A DNA stretch of 12,500 bases, from the NCBI GenBank assembly GCA_016946835.1, contig JACVTC010000164.1, forward strand, positions 85,001 to 97,500. Reading direction: 5' to 3'. The notes under the pieces are model-generated. The model was not told the origin of the DNA, ran no database searches, and saw only the letters and a program-made list of their open reading frames with translations. The first letter of the stretch is position 1. The number at the start of each line of letters is the position of its first letter. A program made the translations under genes and the position numbers. The stretch comes from Neocallimastix lanati (nom. inval.). Its lineage: Eukaryota > Neocallimastigomycota > Neocallimastigomycetes > Neocallimastigales > Neocallimastigaceae. Below are positions 8,591 through 12,500 of the stretch, piece by piece.

Positions 8591-11517
8591 ATGAAGATGC
8601 TATTGAATGGCACTTTACTTCTTCTCTTACACTTTGTTGTAAAGAGTGAAGCTCAAGTAAGTTAATAATAAATAAAAAATAAGAACAATAAAAATAAATA
8701 AATGTGAATAAAAAAAAATTTTTTTTATAAATGAAATGAAATCATTAAATACAATAAAATACAAAAAAAAAAAAAAAAAAAAAATAAAGGAAATGATAAT
8801 AAAAATAAAAAAATAACTATGAATTAATAATAATAATTAAAATTTTATAATTTTATTAATAAATAATAGTACAGTACTTGTAAAAACACTTGCGAAATTG
8901 AATATGAAGATGATAATAAATGGGGTAAATTTCCAACACAGATATTAAATAAATATGTATATAAGAATTTTTGTCCGATTAAAATTGAATTTATTAACAA
9001 TTTTCATATAAATAATACAAATTTAAAAATATATTTTCATATTATATATGAAAGGTATTGAAAATAATGAATGGTGTATTCTTCCAGGTTCATGCTTTGA
9101 TACTTGTTGGTCCTCCGCTTTAGTATGTTATGATATTCAAAATAAAATAAATTTTAAATTAAAAAATTTAGAAGCAAAAAAATTGAAAATATAATTGAAT
9201 TAAAATAATTAATTAATAAATTAACTAAAGGGATACCCATGCTGTAAAGGATGTGATATAACATCTACCGATAGCGATGGAGATTGGGGTGTTGAAAATA
9301 ATGAATGGTGTGGTATTTTATCTTCATGCAAAGAAAGTAATGCTAGTTGCTGGTCTCTTGCTTATGTGAATATCATAAATAGGGATATATTAATTTGTAT
9401 TAAAAAAATTTTTTAAAAATTATATTAATAACAATCTTATTATTAAATTATAGGGTTACGATTGCTGTAAAGGTTGTGAAGTTTCTTTCATTGATAATGA
9501 TGGTAAATGGGGTTTTGAAAATGAAGAATGGTGTGGTATTAAAGAAGATTGTGCTACAGAAAAAACAACTACTACCACTAAGAAAACTACCACTACTCCT
9601 AAGAAAACTACTACTACCACTACAAAGGCACCAGTTCCAACTCAAAAATGTAAGTGTCAATACGAAGCCTGTGGTCCAGGTATTTGCTGTGGTGCTGGTT
9701 TAAGTTGTATTGAAAAGAATGGGTAAATATAATAAATAATAATAATAATAATAATAAATAATAATAGTAATATTGAGAATGATGATATAATATTAATAAT
9801 AAAAATAATAGAAATAGCCATAGAAATAACCATAGAAATAATAATAAAAATAAAAATATTGAAATAATTATAAATTAATATTTATATATTAAAATAATTA
9901 AATAATATTAAATATAATTTATTAATACATAATTTAATTTACATGTATATAGTTATGCTCAATGTGAACCAGATCCAAATGCTGAATTACGTCCAGCTAC
10001 TGATTGTGAAATTGCTCCACACTTTGGTGTAAGTATAAAATTATATATAATTATCATTATAATATTTTTAACAATTAATAATATTTTTAATAAAATGTAT
10101 AAAATGAATTAGCGTTGGTGTGATGGATGTCTTGTTACCGATACCCAAACTGATGGTTCTTTATGGGGTTGGGAAAACAAGAGTCCATGTGAAATTAAAC
10201 CATATGAATGTCATGGTAATAAATTATTATAAAATATTAAAAAAATAGTATTTTATAAAAAATTAAATTGTTAAATTTAAATATGTTTCACGAATATAAT
10301 AATAGATTATAATAAATAATAATATTAATAATTTATAAATAATAATAATTAATAATAAATAATAAAAATTAATAATTTAAAATAATAACAATAATAATAA
10401 TAAATTATAAATCATGAATATTAATAATTTATAAATAATAATAAAAATAATAATAATAATAAATTAATAGAGTTCCTTAATGCTGATTGGACTGATGCTG
10501 AACACCACTGGCCAATTGGTACTGACAAGGGTACCACTACCAGATACTGGGATTGTTGTAAACCAGTAAGTAATAATATTTGTATATTTAAAAATATTTT
10601 ATTTAATGGCAAATATATACAAATATTTATAATTATTTTTTTATTTTTAGTCATGTGCTTGGCCAGGTAAATTCGAATACAAGACTAATATTAAATTATG
10701 TGCTGCCGATGGAAGTGCACTTCTCGATAATAATTTAGTAAGTTTTTTTTAATAACAATTTTTTAAATAATTATTACATATACCCTGTAATTTTATTTTA
10801 TTATTTTATTTTATTTTATTTTATATTATTCAATCTCTACTTTATATCCATATTCTACTATTTGTTTAATTTAATATATACTTTACTATTTTATAATATT
10901 TTACTTATTATTTATTTGATTTATATATTTATACATAAATATATATATTTTAAATTTCCAATTTTACTATATAATAATTATTTTACTAATAATATTTTAT
11001 ATCATTAATTTATTATTAAAAGATTTCTGGATGTGAAGGTGGCCCAACTTATACTTGTGAAGATCAAACTCCATGGGCTGTTGATGACGTTACTGCTTAT
11101 GGTTATGCTGCCGCTAACATTCCAGGTTTAACTGAAGCTGATTGGTGTTGTACTTGTTATGCTTTAACTTTCACTTCCTTCCCAATTAAGGGTAAGCAAA
11201 TGATTGTTCAAATTACAAACACTGGTGGTGATTTAGGTGAAGGTCACTTCGATCTTCAAATTCCAGGTGGTGGTTTTGGTTTATTCAATGGTTGTTCTCC
11301 AAGATACCCAGATATTCCAGATGAAGACTGGGGTGACCGTAATGGTGGTGTTACTTCTCGTGAAGGTTGTTACAAGTTACCAGTAAGTATGCAAGAAGGT
11401 TGTCTCTTCAAATTTGACTGGTTCAGAGGAGCTGATAATCCAGAAGTTACTTATGTTAAGGTTGACTGTCCTCAAGAATTAATTGATGTCAGTGGATGTA
11501 CTCGTATGAATCCATGA
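8591..11517 (+). CDS. Cellulosomal GH45 endoglucanase with N-terminal fungal dockerins (ten exons)
   Basis: Exons: 8591-8656, 8870-8924, 9055-9122, 9231-9365, 9454-9722, 9953-10028, 10113-10215, 10471-10565, 10651-10737, 11023-11517, joining to 482 residues. All introns are GT...AG; intron 4 has a weak GTGAAT donor. Residues 1-22 are a signal peptide. Three fungal dockerin (CBM10-type) modules follow: 23-55 (degenerate), about 56-96 and 104-141, with [16 protein letters not shown] and [10 protein letters not shown] motifs. A Thr/Lys linker (142-173) leads to a shortened CBM1-like Cys-rich module (174-204) and a divergent fourth dockerin/CBM10-like module (216-256). The GH45 domain (about 275-482) carries [12 protein letters not shown] with the catalytic base Asp285, TGGDLG (Asp388), and [10 protein letters not shown] with the catalytic acid Asp395. 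It cleaves internal beta-1,4 bonds of cellulose by inversion. Dockerins should attach it to scaffoldin in the extracellular cellulosome. Confidence 0.92.
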
Positions 11518-11521
11518 GATA

Positions 11522-11540
11522 TTTTTTTTTTTTTTTAAAT

Positions 11541-11582
<42 letters not shown>
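11522..11582. terminator. T15/A38 inverted run directly after the endoglucanase stop
   Basis: T15 (11522-11536) and A38 (11545-11582) start 5 nt after the TGA stop, separated by 8 nt. In RNA they could pair as a long U:A hairpin. Whether this marks the 3' end of the transcript is unknown; the same layout recurs at 4243-4283, away from any gene I can support. Confidence 0.3.
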
Positions 11583-11583
<1 letters not shown>

Positions 11584-11835
11584 ATATTATTTTAAAATTA
11601 TTTTATTAATACTAAAACAATAAAAAAAATATATATGTATTATATATTTAAAAATTTAAATATGTATATATAAAAAAGAGTAAAAAATTATAATAAAAAA
11701 ATAAAAAAAATAAATAAATAAAGTTTTTTTTAACAAATAAGTAATTTTAATAATATAAAATAAATAAGGAAATAATTAATATATATATATATTTATAATG
11801 TGTGTTTCATATTCTAAAAATATTTAAGTTTAATT
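11583..11835. other. AT-rich 3' flank of the endoglucanase gene
   Basis: No gene is visible. Several AATAAA-like hexamers are present (for example in the AAATAAATAAATAAAG tract near 11708), any of which could serve polyadenylation. Composition alone gives no choice among them. Confidence 0.45.
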
Positions 11836-12450
11836 TTTTTTTTATTAAAGTTTCATCAACAGGTATATTTATATATTCCTTCTTGGTGGAATTTCTGCTT
11901 TATATGAGTCAGGGACATTTAAGTGAATAACTCCTAAAAAGTTCATAGAGGTCTAACTGTTTCGTATATTGTGGGGCTTACGGAATATCTTGCTAATAAT
12001 AACAATACCGATCATCAGTAGCTCATCTTGAGCTACTTTTTGAAAGGTTTTAGTGAAACCACTTTCATTACCAAGAGTGCTGACGCCGTACCGATATGGC
12101 AAAAGGAATAATGCAGTTAGAAGTCCACTCCTGTTAATTCTCATCAATATACACAAAAACTAACAGCACAGTTCTGAACACAGAACCTATAATAAGTTAG
12201 TTCAATTTTTTTTGATGATCTTTCTTGCTTGTGGTTCAGGGGAGAGTTTAGCGGAAAACGAACACTATCAATTTTTTATTAAAGATGTTACTTCTTTGTT
12301 TTTATTTATTTTAGATTTTAACTGGGTAATCATGTTACTACATTACCTAAACCTAAAACGAATGAATGGCTATACCTACTTAGGTACCTAGATGTACCGT
12401 TTTCAAATGATTTAGAATTGAAACCGGTCATACAGAGAATAAACAAATAT

Positions 12451-12455
<5 letters not shown>
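11836..12455. other. Less AT-rich island with broken frames, hairpins and a poly(A) end
   Basis: About 620 nt of more balanced composition end with AATAAA (12438-12443) and, 12 nt later, A34 (12456-12489). On the minus strand one frame runs from about 12141 to 11870 with a single TAG (SGLLTALFLLPYRYG, then MNFLGVIHLNVPDSYKAE). On the plus strand, 12325-12455 is open and reads LPKPKTNEWLYLLRYLDVPF, which loosely recalls the C-terminal part of PD-(D/E)XK (Rpn-type) transposases. Neither product is recognised with confidence. Inverted repeats occur at 12017-12037, 12171-12186, 12325-12347 and 12383-12398. It may be a decayed mobile element, a retrocopy or a structured RNA. Confidence 0.4.
12017..12037. 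repeat. Perfect 9-bp hairpin with 3-nt loop, followed by T5
   Basis: AGTAGCTCA (12017-12025) and TGAGCTACT (12029-12037) are exact reverse complements around TCT. T bases follow immediately on the plus strand. It looks like a stable stem-loop and resembles a simple terminator hairpin, though that mechanism is not expected for a nuclear fungal gene. Confidence 0.7.
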
Positions 12456-12490
<35 letters not shown>

Positions 12491-12500
12491 ACTTTATTCT

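Noticed and set aside
9448-9703. Minus- and plus-strand frames overlapping the dockerin-3 and linker exon
   Set aside because: They are shadows of exon 5 of the endoglucanase, whose own frame shows dockerin and linker motifs.
10421-10654. Minus-strand 77-codon frame
   Set aside because: It is the complement of endoglucanase exon 8 and its flanking introns.
1-12500. CRISPR array, bacterial operons or integrated phage
   Set aside because: The spliced genes, AT-rich introns and fungal dockerins show a eukaryotic nuclear sequence; the repeats seen are microsatellites or simple duplications without regular unique spacers.

Overview
The window looks like nuclear DNA of an anaerobic gut fungus (Neocallimastigomycota; a relative of Neocallimastix, Piromyces, Anaeromyces or Orpinomyces). 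The intergenic DNA is extremely AT-rich and full of homopolymers and microsatellites. Short AT-rich introns with GT...AG borders interrupt the genes. One gene encodes fungal dockerin modules joined to a GH45 endoglucanase, a combination typical of the fungal cellulosome. Genus cannot be decided from the sequence.

Layout. 1-2079 is non-coding, with direct and tandem repeats; a duplicated block of about 95 bp lies just upstream of the first gene. 2080-3945 (+) is one two-exon gene, although it appears as two separate open frames. It encodes a secreted, Ser/Asn-rich, single-pass membrane protein with a Kre9/Knh1-type Ig-like domain. 3946-5500 is AT-rich with nothing recognisable. 5529-5764 is a short, less AT-rich island of unknown nature. 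5956-6480 (-) is a decayed Ty1/copia reverse transcriptase. Weaker integrase-like (6560-6652) and protease-end-like (7272-7349) remnants follow in the order expected for one minus-strand copia element. 7350-8590 is AT-rich, with a near-perfect 29-nt inverted repeat before the next gene. 8591-11517 (+) is a ten-exon cellulosomal GH45 endoglucanase. 11518-12500 holds a T/A-run 3' flank and a second less AT-rich island with several hairpins, ending in AATAAA and a 34-A run.

How the genes relate. The endoglucanase would be secreted, dock to a scaffoldin through its dockerins, and cut cellulose. The Kre9-like membrane protein may act at the cell surface or wall, but nothing links the two genes beyond proximity. 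No operon, CRISPR array, tRNA or rRNA was seen. The least explained signals are a fourth, divergent dockerin/CBM10-like module in the endoglucanase, marked by an intron at the homologous position, and the two unassigned islands. No clearly new multi-gene system was found.
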